NCBI GenBank assembly: GCA_030545055.2
Contig: CM061534.1
Location: forward strand, 28,098,058-28,162,057
DNA: 64,000 bases
Origin: Neoaliturus tenellus
Taxonomy: Eukaryota > Arthropoda > Insecta > Hemiptera > Cicadellidae
Reading direction: 5' to 3'
The notes under the pieces are model-generated. The model saw nothing but the letters and a program-made list of their open reading frames with translations, searched no databases and was not told where the DNA came from. The position numbers and the translations under genes were made by a program. Positions 8,122 to 18,577 of the stretch are shown one piece after another. Each line of letters begins with the position of its first letter. Position 1 is the first letter of the stretch.

Positions 8122-9797
8122 AAAGCCTCAATACACTTAATGATTGACAGGAACGGTGCCAAGTACTTGTCTCTGAGTCAGCAGAAGCTCATATATAAAC
8201 ATATTTTGTGCTTTAACATTAAACCTGTAGTTAAAAGTGTTATTTTGTACTTGAACATTAAACCCGTAGTTAAAAGTGTTGTTTAAAAACTTTAAGCAAA
8301 TTTGACAAGGAAGAAATAGTATACCAAAGGTAGCACCAAAACGGTGCTACCTTTAATTAGCAACATTCAAATGCTCTAAGTTCAATTAAAAGTTCCCAAG
8401 TAAATTACCTTCAATGTTTAAAACTAAGGTTTTGTTGAGTTATCATGTTATATAAACATATTTTATCGTTTTACATTAAACCAGTAGTTAAAAATGTTGT
8501 TTAAAAACCTAAAGCAAAATTGCACATGTAGAAAATAGTACACCAAAGGTAGCACCAAAACGGTGCTACCTTTAAGTAGCATCATTTAAATAGGTTAAGC
8601 AACATTTAAATAGGTTAAGCCCAATTGAAAGTTTCCAAATTACCTTTAATGTTGAAAACTAAGGTTTGTTAAGTTATCATGTATATAAACGTATTTTGTA
8701 GTTTTACATTAAACCAGTAGTTAAAAGTCTTGTTTAAAATGTAAAGCCTAAGTACACTTAATGATGGACAGGAACGGGGCCAAGTACTTGTCTCTGAGTC
8801 AGCAATTAAAAGTTTCCAAATACGGTTTAATGTTAAAACTAAGGTTTGGTTAAGAATTCATATATATATATATATATATACATATTTCGTAGTTTTACAT
8901 TAAACCGGTAGTTAAAAGTGATGTTTAAAAAACCTAAAGCAAAAATTGGTACACCAAAGGTAGCACCAAAATGGTGCTACCTTTAATTCGCAACATTTAA
9001 ATGGTTTAAGCTCAATTAGAAGTTTACAAATTACCTTTAATTTTAAAACTAAGGTTTTATTAAGATTTCATGTATATAAACATATTTCGTAGTTTTACAT
9101 TAAACCAGTAGTTAAAAGTGTTGTTTAAAAACCTAAAGTCTCAGTACACTTAATGATGGGTAGAAACGGGGTCAAGTACCTGTCTCTGCGTCAAGCAGAG
9201 GCCCATATATTTTGTGACATGTAAAAATAGTACACCAAAGGTAGCACCAAAACGGTGCTACCTTAAAGTAGCAACATTTAAATGGGTTAAGCTCAATTAG
9301 AAGTTTTCTAATGCCCATTAATTTTAAAACAATAGTGAACTTTCTGTTCGCACCATGTGCTTCTTTTAACCTTAAAAGTAATTCTAACCTTTCATTCCTA
9401 AACACCTTAGTAACTAGAAATAAAAAAAGATGGACCAAACTCGCTTCATAAATACCTCAGTGGTAGACTGGTAGCAGTAGTTAAAAGTGTTGTTTAAAAG
9501 CCTAAAGCAAAAATTGGACATGTAAAAATAGTACACCATAGGTAGCACCAAAACGGTGCTACCTAAAAGTAGCAACATTTAAATGGCTTAATCTCAATTA
9601 GAAGTTTCCTAATGACATTTAATGTTAAAACTAAGGTTTTTGTTAATAATTCATATATATATAAACATATTTTATAGTTTTACATTAAACCGGTAATTAA
9701 AAGTGTTGTTTAAAAAACATAAAGCAAAATTGGACATGTAGAAAATAGTACATGAAAGGTAGCACCAAAAACGGTGCTACCTTTAAGTAGCAACATT
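8122..9797. repeat. Degenerate repeat array with six identical hairpins
   Basis: About six related units of 215-290 bp occur, each with a TATATAAACATATTT-like stretch, TTAAACCAGTAGTTAAAAGTG, and a hairpin GGTAGCACC-aaaac-GGTGCTACC. Hairpins start near 8326, 8545, 8956, 9237, 9538 and 9755. A second sub-repeat, with AAGTACTTGTCTCTG, occurs near 8160, 8785 and 9175. The hairpin arms are better conserved than the DNA between them. No ORF is supported. Confidence 0.8.
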
Positions 9798-10040
9798 TAA
9801 ATGGGTTAAGTTAAATTAGAAGTTTGAAGACACAAATTTGTGTTTGTGGTAACAATTTACCACTACTATTTTAACTTGTACTGGGAGTAATAATTTCACA
9901 CTACTGGCTTGGCACCTACATTTAAATGGGTTAAGTTACATTAGAAGTTTGAAGACACAAATTTGTGTTTGTGGTAACAATTTACCACTACTATTTTAAC
10001 TTGTACTGGAAGTAACAATTTCACACTACTGGCTTGGCAC
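9797..10040. repeat. Two tandem copies of an approximately 120-bp repeat
   Basis: The stretch from TTTAAATGGGTTAAG to CTGGCTTGGCACC is present twice in direct orientation with only a few differences. Each copy carries the palindrome CACAAATTTGTG. No coding potential. Confidence 0.85.
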
Positions 10041-10440
10041 CCCCCCCCCCCCAGGGCCCGCAGTTTTCGTCCGGAGCAAAAAATTTTTGGTCAAGGTCAA
10101 AAATTTAAAAAAAAAAAAATTCGGAGGGGGGGGGGGGGCGCAGTTTTCGTCCGGAGCAAAAAAAATTTTTGGTCAAGGTCAAAATCCAAAAAAAAAAAAA
10201 ATTTCGGGGGGGGGGGGGGCAGTTTTCGTCCGGAGCAAAAAATTTTTGGTCAAGGTCAAAATCCAAAAAAAAAAAATTTCGGGGGGGGGGGGGGCGCAGT
10301 TTTCGTCCGGAGCAAAAAATTTTTGGTCAAGGTCAAAATCCAAAAAAAAAAAATTCGGAGGGGGGGGGGGGGGCTCACTTCCCGTCTGGAGTCGGGGGGG
10401 GGGGGCTCACTTCCCGTCTGGAGTCGGGGGGGGGGGGGGT
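10041..10440. repeat. G-run / TCAAGGTCA tandem array
   Basis: Units of about 77-82 bp combine CAGTTTTCGTCCGGAGCAAA, GGTCAAGGTCAAAA, a run of 10-13 A and a run of 10-15 G. TCAAGGTCA lies at 10091, 10173, 10250 and 10327. The final part keeps only G-runs with CTTCCCGTCTGGAGTC. The apparent Gly/Lys-rich ORFs here are translations of the homopolymers and are not genes. Run lengths in such DNA are prone to assembly error. Confidence 0.85.
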
Positions 10441-10655
10441 CACCTACCCCTAGGACTTTAACTCTTGGATGGCTGCTACCCTTACTTATGTGTGAATATC
10501 AAATAAAATATTTTACCACTGCCCAGACAACCAACACTTTAACGCATATCGCTCTAAGTCCTGCGAGCTCTCAGGACTTTAGCAAAAATCCGCCAAGTGT
10601 TGGCTGACTGTGACTACATGTGGAACAAAAATTATTTTATTTTTTTATTCACACA

Positions 10656-10740
10656 CAAATATAGGTCAAGGTCATCCAAGAATTAAAAAGAAATTCCCCC
10701 GAAGCCTAAGACCGCCGGCGGTCAAAGGCCTCGGGGGAAT
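10656..10740 (-). promoter_or_regulatory. Promoter module 6 on the minus strand
   Basis: Read on the minus strand: a hairpin (10740-10693) with arms ATTCCCCCGAGGCC / GGCTTCGGGGGAAT around a CCGCCGGCGG centre, an 18-bp spacer, TGACCTTGACC (10674-10664) and TATATTTG. The order and spacing match modules 1-5. No ORF follows on the minus strand, so any gene it served has decayed, is spliced, or makes RNA. Confidence 0.6.
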
Positions 10741-10759
10741 CTCACAACTTAGGGGGAGG

Positions 10760-11812
10760 TGAAAAATAAAAAATAATTTTACTTAATTTTGAGTTTCCAT
10801 AAGGGAAACATTCTACAATAATTTTTGGTTCCCCTAAAGGGAATCATAAGGTCATGCTAATCATGACCTGGGCCCCATCTTAACCGATAAACTGACATAA
10901 AGCCTAACGTACCGGACAGTGTCAGGACCCGGTGCTTCGTGCTGAAGGATGCCAACCACCCGTATGTTTCCAGTGACGAGTGATGAGGTCCAGCAGCACC
11001 CTTGGTCCGAAAACCTAAGGGTGGATCCCCAGGGGCCTACCCCCAGGCTCGTTAAGCACCATACCTACTGTTGTTAAAAAATAATTATTGAGGCATGCTA
11101 AGCCTCCAAAAGAAATTATTTTATGGAGGCTTCTAAGCCTCAAACCTAACACTTTAACTGCCAATTTACAGAGGCTAATCCTCCAATATACGAATTTAGA
11201 AAATATTTTTTCTTAGGGACAACCTGTGGAAGATTAGTACAAAGAAATATTTTACAACACAAAACTTAAACATAGGGGGATTCATGTTACAAAAAATAAA
11301 AAATTTTTACTTAATTTTGAGTTTCCACAAGGGAAACATGCTAAATAATTTTGGTTCCCAATGGGAATCATAAGGTCATGCTAATCATGACCTGGGCCCC
11401 ATCTTAACCAGTACACTGACATAAAGCCTAATGCAATGCACTGACATAAAGCCTAATGTACCGGTCAGTGTCAGGGCCGACACTTCGTGCTGAAGGATGC
11501 CAACCACCCGTATGTTGCCAGTGACGAGTGATGAGGTCCAGCAGCGCCGCTGGCACAAGGCCTAACGGTGGATCCCCAGGGGCCAACCCCCAGGCTCGTT
11601 AAGTGTCATACTATTGTTGGTAAAAAATAATTCTTGAGGCATGCTAAGCCTCGAAAAAAATTTAATTTTACGGAGGCTTCTAAGCCTCAAACCTAACAGT
11701 ATAACTATTTACATAGGCTAAGGAAGCCAAAAATTTATAAAAACTAATTTTAGGGACAACCTGTGGAAGATTAATACAAAGAAATATTTTTCTAAACACA
11801 AGACTTAGACTA
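10760..11812. repeat. Two tandem copies of an approximately 530-bp hairpin-rich repeat
   Basis: Copy 1 (about 10760-11275) and copy 2 (about 11285-11812) are offset by 528-537 bp. Each copy contains a chain of short perfect hairpins: GTTTCC-ataag-GGAAAC, GGTTCCC...GGGAATC, AGGTCATG-ctaat-CATGACCT, GAGGCatgctaaGCCTC and GGATCCCCAGGGGC. A fragment of a third copy follows (AACCTGTGGAAATATTAG, about 11818). There is no ORF. The preserved hairpins suggest selection on structure, or simply recent duplication. Confidence 0.8.
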
Positions 11813-14152
11813 ACACCAACCTGTGGAAATATTAGCACACACAAATATTTTTCACTGCACAACCAACACCAAGCACCAAGCAGCAAGCACAAAATAAAAT
11901 TATTTCCTAACACTACACATGCCATGCCTTAGACTAAAAAAGAATTCCCAATATAATGCGGCGCCAACATTACATTGCGAATCCTGTAGGGCAGAGCTTC
12001 AACCACTCAGCTGAAGTGTTTGAAAGCAACTGCGAGGAAGCTAAGCCTCAGAGAACCGAAGCTGAGCCGGTCAGGAGTGAGGGAACCGGACCTGGTTACG
12101 TAAACAGGCAGACCTCGACACGTACTTGTTTGCGGCATTGGACAATCTCCAAGAGCCACACCTGAATACATTACTAACCGGATCTCATTATGCAACACAT
12201 GTCAAGGTATGGCAACGCCTCGGGCTATGCCACCTCCTCCTCCCCCCGGGGGGGGGGGGGGGGGGAGGGGGAGGGGTCTTGGGACTTAGAATATTTTCGG
12301 TCCAAGACAGTTGCAGTATAGAATAATATTTCATTTCATTTCATTTTATTTTGTCTCTCTCAGCTCAGCCTACAGTCAGTGTTGGTTGGGAACAAATTTA
12401 ATTTTGTCTCCGGTATCGCTTGCATATTACATAACACTTATATAACCAACCCATGTCTGCCGTCTTGCCTCTAAAAACAAGTCAGTTACTCGCCAGCCTT
12501 CTCCCACGACGCATGGTATACGCTGCGCCTTAACACTACCAGACTTTCTGTGAGTAAAATTTCAATTTTTACATCATTCCCTCTTATTATATGACTTGGC
12601 AAAAATATATCGCTACCTGTTTGCTACAAAATTAATTTTACTTTCTCCCCCTATACATAGTATATGGAGAAAGTATTGTTTTCGTCAAAATTTTCGAATT
12701 TGAGTTGTTGGTGGATTTATCCATTTTGGTTCCCCCTGAGTCCAAAAAAGTGGTTTTCGGAGTGATGTCTGTGTGTGTGTGTGTGTGTGTGTCTGGATGT
12801 ATACAGAGCTAGAGAATGCCCCAATGGTCCGATTTTGATGAAAATTTGGTATGTAGGTCCAAAACCACGATAATTCCAGGCGTTTTTTTTCATTTTTTTG
12901 AATTTTTAATTTTTAAGGGTAGTTTACCCCAAAAAACCCTCAAAAAACGTGAAAAATCCAAATTTTTCAAAAACGGCTCTAACGATTTTGATTAAACTTT
13001 TGTGGTTTATTAAGAATAAAATGCTGAATAAAATGACACCACCCGCATTTCCGAGAAAATGCGCGTTCAAAAGTTATAGAGTAAAAAGTGTTTCAAAAAT
13101 CAATTTTTTTGGATTTTCAAAAAAGCTGTTATTTTAAATAAATTTTACTCATGACCATTAAATGAAGCTCAAAAAACTAAATAATCCAGTACTTTGAATT
13201 ATTGCTCTATGTCAAGTGGTTGCGGAGAAAATTCAATTTTTGGTTTTAGCGGTAAACGCAGTACGTTGTTAAAAGTCACAGACGCACGTAGGGTTAATCT
13301 CGTGCTGCTCAGCTGTTAGCTATCTGATTGAGCCATCAAGACATTAATGTTTTGAGGCTTTTAACACCTTTTTTTATATTGTTGGGAGAAAGTATGTGTC
13401 AGTTAACTGATACCTTTTATTTATTTAGCTCTACAAGCCTCCTAATATTTTCGCAGATGTGTTTAAATATTTTAACCTCATGATTAAATTTTGTTCCACA
13501 CTGGTGGATTTTGAACTTAGCTGCAAAATTGAACCATGCACATCTTGTACAAATATTATTTTTTTTTCATTTAGCTCTACCTCTTTATTAACCTAACAAT
13601 AAGTTTTTTCTTGGACTTAAATTTTATACTAGTCTCGCTGTTATTTTTTCTACACAGTACGTGTTAATACTCGGACAGTTCGCAGCAAACTGTTTCTAAA
13701 CATAGCAACACCAGACCGCATTACCCCCACCACTACAGCCCTGTTCCCCCACTACTTCCAGCTTAGGTGCTACAATTGACTGAGTTTTTCAGTTTTATAC
13801 TAACCTTACTGTGAGACACAGCTATGGCTGAAACTTTGCGAGAAAAATTATTAAGAGTAAAATTTTTGCTGGCAAAGCAAAATAATTCTGTTAGGGTGTC
13901 CAAGACTTCCACTTTGACAAAAAATGAAACGCTGCCTTAGGAATAATCCAAAATTTTACTCAAGGGACACCAAGATCACTATGGATGATAAAATGTTTCA
14001 AAAACTTTTAGACGAGCTAACTTTTGCCAGTAAAATAACGCTGGTGACTCCAATTCCAGACTAAGTGTCAAGGTCACTTAGAAATTAATAAAAAAAATTT
14101 ATTTTTCTTAACAAATATTTCCACTCCAAGTAACGGAGGTCCAGCAAAAGAA
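11813..14152. other. Non-coding stretch
   Basis: No ORF with family features was found. Visible items are a C6G18-type homopolymer block (about 12244-12277), a TG microsatellite (about 12768-12792), a fragment typical of dispersed insect repeats (about 12660-13400, with GGTCCGATTTTGATGAAAAT), and one TCAAGGTCA site at 14068-14076 inside the palindrome TAAGTGTCAAGGTCACTTA. Confidence 0.6.
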
Positions 14153-14715
14153 CAAACTCGGATGAGTTGTTGGAAAAAAATAATTTTTTTATTTTTTCTC
14201 ATCTGACCACTTAACCCCCACCACATAACTGGGTACCTAGGATGCATGGAGCGACTTGGTCAGTCGCTATTCGACTCTTGCAGTGTGCACATCACACTTT
14301 TTCCGCTCAATTTACATAACTGGAGTTCTAAATGAAATATTTAGCTAAAACTTACATATTTCACAAGTTTTAAGCGAAACTAAAAATCGCGAAAAAATAA
14401 TTTTTTTTTTTTTATATGGTTCAAAATTTTTACAAGTCTCAAGGTCACCTAAGAAAACAATTAGAAAAAAAATTATTTTTTTTTTTATATAGCTCAAAAT
14501 TTTACAAGTCCCAAGTTCATCTGAGAAAAAATAATATTATTTTTTTCATAATGTTTCCAACAAGTACAAACTCGAATGAGTTGTTGGAAAAAAATAATTT
14601 TTTTTATTTTTTGCATCTGACCACTTTACCCCCACCACGCGGCCTGGTACCCGGACGGCGCGGTGCTGTCCGGTCAGTCGGCGTCCGGCTCCCGCGCGGT
14701 GATGACACCACCACC
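14153..14715. repeat. Direct repeat of approximately 150 bp, copies 414 bp apart
   Basis: Copies at about 14153-14300 and 14567-14715 share CAAACTCG-ATGAGTTGTTGG, an A/T block, CATCTGACCACTT-ACCCCCACCAC and a GGTCAGTCG element. The second copy is much more GC-rich in its 3' half (CGGCGTCCGGCTCCCGCGC). Another TCAAGGTCA lies between them at 14439-14447. Confidence 0.7.
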
Positions 14716-14901
14716 GTCGGCTGTTCGCAATTTTGTTTCCAGTTGGGCTTCTGGTTTCTCCAGTGGGTAAGTGGAAATAAAAAATTATTTATTTTTTTAG
14801 TTTTAAGAGTGGGGTTGCTAGGGTTCAGGTCAATGGCCTCTGAGGAATGCCTTACGTCACATTTGGTAGGTTTTTCGGTCTGGTCGCTGGGAAAATAAAT
14901 T

Positions 14902-15010
14902 TTTTCTTTGCACTTTTGTGGTTTCTCGTGGATTTTCACTCCACAGCCGAATACTAGGAACCACAAGAGTGCAAAGAAAAATTTTTTTGTCTTTCCGCGT
15001 GACCTTGACC
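14902..15010 (+). promoter_or_regulatory. Module 7: hairpin followed by TGACCTTGACC
   Basis: A hairpin (14902-14980) has 24-bp arms containing CTTTGCACTTTTGTGG / CCACAAGAGTGCAAAG with two mismatches. It is followed after 19 bp by TGACCTTGACC (15000-15010). Instead of a TATA box, the CRE cluster follows. The layout matches the Polinton-1 promoters. Confidence 0.55.
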
Positions 15011-15014
15011 TTAA

Positions 15015-15167
15015 TTACGTCAATGACGTCATTATGGTGACGTCAGCGGTAATGACGTCGTCATGACGTCATTTCTATTACGTCATACCTATGACGTCAT
15101 AGAAATGACGTCATCGATGACATCACCGATGACGTCATTCGTGACGTCAGTGACCTTGGTGACGTCA
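15015..15167. promoter_or_regulatory. Cluster of CRE (TGACGTCA) sites
   Basis: Eight perfect TGACGTCA octamers start at 15024, 15038, 15064, 15092, 15106, 15130, 15142 and 15160. Near-matches are TACGTCA at 15015 and 15079, TGACGTCG at 15053 and TGACATCA at 15117. A TGACCTTGG lies at 15151. This density looks like an enhancer for CREB/ATF-type bZIP factors; the activity itself is inferred. Confidence 0.7.
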
Positions 15168-15211
15168 GCATTCCTCAGGGGTCATTGACCTGAGCCAGCA
15201 GCCCTACTTTG

Positions 15212-15511
15212 CCACTACTACAACTGGTTCACAACTTAAAAGTTGACGTACGTCAGGAAGATTACCAATATGACTCAATATGACGCTTGGATAACCTTAT
15301 AAACGTTAAAAAAAAGAAGGAACATGATCCGGTACGACAGAGGGTTCGCTACCAACACTGACTCTTTGAGTCGCGTGGATAGCCATGTAAACGCGAAAAA
15401 AAGAAGCAGCGAACATTATTTCGTGGCGGCATTCCTAAGGGCGGTATCCGCCTTATGTTATTAATTAACCATTGCACTTAATAAATCATAAAATGTACAT
15501 ACGAAAGCCAT
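15212..15511. other. Non-coding flank of Polinton-2
   Basis: Two diverged copies of a roughly 75-bp motif (with TGACTCAATATGACG and GACTCTTTGAGTCGCG, then an A-rich GAAG tract) and a small hairpin GGGCGGTATCCGCC. No gene is seen. The left end of Polinton-2 follows. Confidence 0.5.
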
Positions 15512-15850
15512 GCAATTCGCCAGCCTACCTCCCACGAGTGAGGTAGGTGGGCTGGCGAATTTTAGATATAGTGCAGTTCACGACTTGCACTACATCTGAA
15601 ATTCGCCAGCCTACCTACTGCCTAGTGAGGTAGGTAGGCTGACGAATTGCACATAAAGTGCAGTTCACGAATTGCACTGTATGTGAAATTCGCCAGCCTA
15701 CCTACTGCATAGTGAGGTGGGTAGGCTGACCGAATTGCACATAAAGTGCAGTTCACGAATTGCACTTTAGTAGTGATATAATGTATGTTCAAGAACCGGA
15801 GTTTTTACGCAAAAAACCACGTATGTTCAAGAACCAGTGTTCTCACGGGA
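15512..15850 (+). repeat. Left terminal inverted repeat array of Polinton-2
   Basis: About three units of 85-90 bp, each made of two palindromes: AATTCGCCAGCCTACC...GGTAGGCTG(A/G)CGAATT and a TGCACATAAAGTGCAGTTC-type palindrome. The inner flank (15774-15850) with two ATGTATGTTCAAGAACC-like motifs is the unique part shared with the right end. Confidence 0.88.
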
Positions 15851-16380
15851 AAATCGCGTTATGCTCAGCGACGGAGGCCCGCGAGACCGCGAGGGCTAGC
15901 CAAGCGGCTACTAGATTCTGCCGCCCTGATACTCGCGATCTGTTTTTCTCTCGCTTATTTCGTCTTATATTCGTTTGGTTGCTTCTTTGGATGCTTTATT
16001 CTACATTTTTACTATTCTCTATTATTTCTACAGGTTTTTGTCACCATAACAAACAGTTCTTTTTGATTTTTAAATTTAAATTTTTTGCTTAGAATGTTTA
16101 AAACAAATCCTAGCATTATTTAAATATGGTTTACTGGTCCTACAGATTCCTGCCACCCTAATACCTAAACAGTTGAAATACTCATTCGGTTCGATAGATC
16201 GATTATTTTCATTCGATATTTAAATCGCAATTTTTTAATCGGTTTTTTCTCGAACCTTCGATGCAGTTTTCACGTGATTGGTGCATGCGGCTGATGCAAC
16301 TTGTAATGCAATTTGCACCGGCTGATGCAATTTGCTTGCTAATCGAGTCAGTTTGACCCCAAAGGTTATGATAACTTGAG

Positions 16381-16454
16381 TATATATGGTGGTCAAAACT
16401 TAGGAGCTAGCACAGTCAAGTCCAGCGCCTTCCACAGGAAAATACTTGGTGAGT
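16381..16454 (+). promoter_or_regulatory. TATA box, leader exon and splice donor of the + strand genes
   Basis: TATATATG at 16381-16388 lies about 30 bp before a likely start region, and a short non-coding leader ends at CTTG|GTGAGT, with the donor GT at 16449. It mirrors the minus-strand leader at 37192-37279. Candidate acceptors sit directly before the ATGs at 18311, 18578, 19118 and 20318. Confidence 0.6.
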
Positions 16455-16479
16455 AACCAACCTCTCTAGGATTAAAACT

Positions 16480-17040
16480 TTAGTTTATAATGGAAAATCT
16501 TGGAAAACCATGCTGGTGTTAACTGAGAGATTTTCCTTAAATATAAGTTTAAAAAAATTTTAGACCAGTGCTTTTTAAATTAAACTTAGGATTTAAAACA
16601 AATTTCAATAATGTTTAGGGAACTTGGCTAACTAAAATTTCTCTTATGGAATATCTTGACAATTCTGGTTTTGTTGGCGAGCCCTACGTTGAAAACTGTT
16701 AGATTTTCTTTAAATATAAGTTTTAAAAACTGTGAGACCAGTGTTTTTAAGTTAAACTTAGGATTTAAAACTAACTTTAATAATGTTTAGGGAACATGGC
16801 TAACTAAAATTTCTCTTATGGAATATCTTGGCGATTCTGGTTTTTGTTAGCGAGCCCTACTGGTGAAAACAGTGAGATTTTCTTTAAATATATATTTAAA
16901 AAAATTGTGAGACCAGTGTTTTTTTTAAGTAATATTAACTTAGGATTTAAAACTAACTTTAATAATGTTTAGGACACTTGGTCAACTGAGTCCTTTTTTT
17001 AAATATATGATTTAAACATGTTCTAGACCAGAGTGTTTTT
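16480..17040. repeat. Three tandem copies of an approximately 175-bp repeat
   Basis: AATGTTTAGG recurs at about 16610, 16782 and 16964, together with TTAGGATTTAAAACTAAC and CTCTTATGGAATATCTTGG. The array lies in the presumed first intron of the + strand transcripts. No ORF. Confidence 0.8.
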
Positions 17041-17741
17041 GTTGTTGCTGTTGTTTGTTATAAAATTAAATAACTTTTGGATATTTAAACTAATCCTACG
17101 ACACGAGTACTGCCTAAGTTATGTATTTTTCCACGATCTTGAAATATAGCAAGTAGCTTTTTGCCAAACATTTGTATTTAAGAGTGTTAGGCTTAAAAAT
17201 AAGTTTAGAAACAGCCTCAACCCCTGGAAACTAATTTTGTTTAAAATTAAGTTTAAGAATTGTAATTTTTGTGATCAAGGAAACGGTTAGCCTGATATTT
17301 TAAATAATATTGGAGGGACTGAGAAAAAATTCGCATAATAATTTTAAAATTTGTTAGACCAACTGAAGTTTTTAAAATTTTATATACCAGAGTGTCCTTA
17401 TATGTCTTATTTTATTTATTTTATTTATTTATTTACGGTTTCACCATTTTTACAATATATTACATAGTGGTTATATAATGCTATAGTTTTACTCATTCAT
17501 CTATATAATAATTAATACAATTGTTTGTATTATTGTTATTAATACAAACAAATTGGGGGTGAGCAACTTTGCTTATTTACTACACTTGTTTAATAATGTG
17601 TCTGCAACAAATTATATTTTTTAATAAATCTGAAACTTCTTTTTGTTTTACAATTAGTGGTTTTTTAACCTGTTTATTTAGTTTTTATTAAAAAAAATAA
17701 TAATATTTAGGTGATTAATCTTAGTTTGCACTATGTTACAG

Positions 17742-17869
17742 ATTTGTCAATCTGCCATATCTTGCATCAACCCGACCGAGGACCTTAGTAAAAACAAGCT
17801 CTTGCTTCACGGAGTGTAGAACCTAACATCTACCGACTTACATCCACGACTGCCAGCAGTAATCTTCTG
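17742..17869 (+). other. Putative non-coding exon (leader 2)
   Basis: Bounded by ATGTTACAG| (AG at 17740-17741) and CTTCTG|GTAAGA (GT at 17870). It contains about 33 bases nearly identical to the + strand of the capsid gene near 29204-29235 (shared core ACAAGCTCTTGCTT), so a transcript would be antisense to capsid mRNA over that stretch. The exon itself is predicted from splice signals only. Confidence 0.4.
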
Positions 17870-18055
17870 GTAAGAATCTGCTGGTTAAATTTATTATAAA
17901 TGTTAGAATTTTAAGAATAAAAAGTTTAATTTGCTTTATTTTTTTAAAAGTTCACTTTTAGTCCTAACAAAAAAAAGATTGTTATTAATAGATAAATATA
18001 TTTCTTCCTTTGTTAAATTGTTTTTTTACTATTTTAGTTTTTTCTTTTTTTACAG

Positions 18056-18119
18056 ATCTGCAGATCTAAATCCAGAATCTAAATCCAGCTTCCCGGGCGG
18101 TGTAGCGGTTATCCTAAAG
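18056..18119 (+). other. Putative non-coding exon (leader 3)
   Basis: Preceded by a long pyrimidine tract ending TTTTTACAG (AG at 18054-18055) and followed by AAAG|GTAAAA (GT at 18120). It includes AATCTAAATCCAG twice. Predicted from splice signals only. Confidence 0.35.
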
Positions 18120-18310
18120 GTAAAAAGATATTGATATAATTTAAATTTCCAAGATTTTAAACAGCTTTTTAACATTTTCTCTGTCCATCATAGTTTGTTG
18201 TTTGACTTTATATTTACAGCATTTTGATTATTTTTTAGTTAGTGGTAAAGTTTATAATGCATTACATTATATAGTAATGAAAGCCTATACATTTTTATGA
18301 TTTTTTCAGA

Positions 18311-18379
18311 ATGAATGAAAAGATGGAAGCGAGTCTTTCAAATAATTTGGAAAACCAATTATCTTATGAACATGGATAA
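18311..18379 (+). CDS. Short ORF or coding exon after a splice acceptor
   Basis: The ATG is one base after TTTTTTCAG (AG at 18308-18309). The 22-codon frame starts MNEKMEASLSNN and ends in a TAA right where a donor-like GGATAAGT occurs. This could be a tiny gene or the first coding exon of a gene whose donor has mutated. No family is recognised. Confidence 0.3.
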   Translation: MNEKMEASLSNNLENQLSYEHG

Positions 18380-18577
18380 GTACATTATGAAATGTTTAGT
18401 TTCCTTAGTTTTTTTTAGTTCACAAATAGTTAATTATTCGATGTATTTTTTTCTACATAGCTTTATTGTCATTTTTTGAATCTTTGCTTTTTATTCCAAG
18501 ACTTATTGCTGTTAAGTGCTGGTTTTGTTTTTAAATATTAACAACATGAAATAGGATTTGTTAATTTTTTTCAGAGA

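Larger units (their letters stand above)
14806..15211. repeat. Inverted repeat flanking the CRE cluster
   Basis: About 53 bp at 14806-14859 (with TTCAGGTCAATGGCC and GAGGAATGCCTTACGTCAC) is repeated in inverse at 15159-15211 (with GTGACGTCAGCATTCCTC and GGTCATTGACCTGA). The arms enclose module 7 and the CRE cluster. Confidence 0.75.

Noticed and set aside
8122..9797. Hairpin array as a CRISPR array
   Set aside because: This is animal DNA; repeats are long, unequal in spacing and without unique short spacers.
10087..10607. Overlapping Lys/Gly-rich ORFs of 94-124 codons
   Set aside because: They translate A-runs and G-runs of a tandem array, start at unsupported codons and have no family features.
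14416..14966. ORFs of 120-160 codons on both strands
   Set aside because: They cross direct repeats and homopolymers, and no domain is recognisable.
15880..15935. tRNA-like stretch GCTAGCCAAGCGGCTA
   Set aside because: It is a short palindrome; no B box, acceptor stem or anticodon arm could be fitted.
15760..16092. Two overlapping hydrophobic ORFs at the left Polinton-2 end
   Set aside because: They begin inside the terminal repeat, have no promoter, and the second half is low-complexity Phe/Leu from AT-rich DNA.
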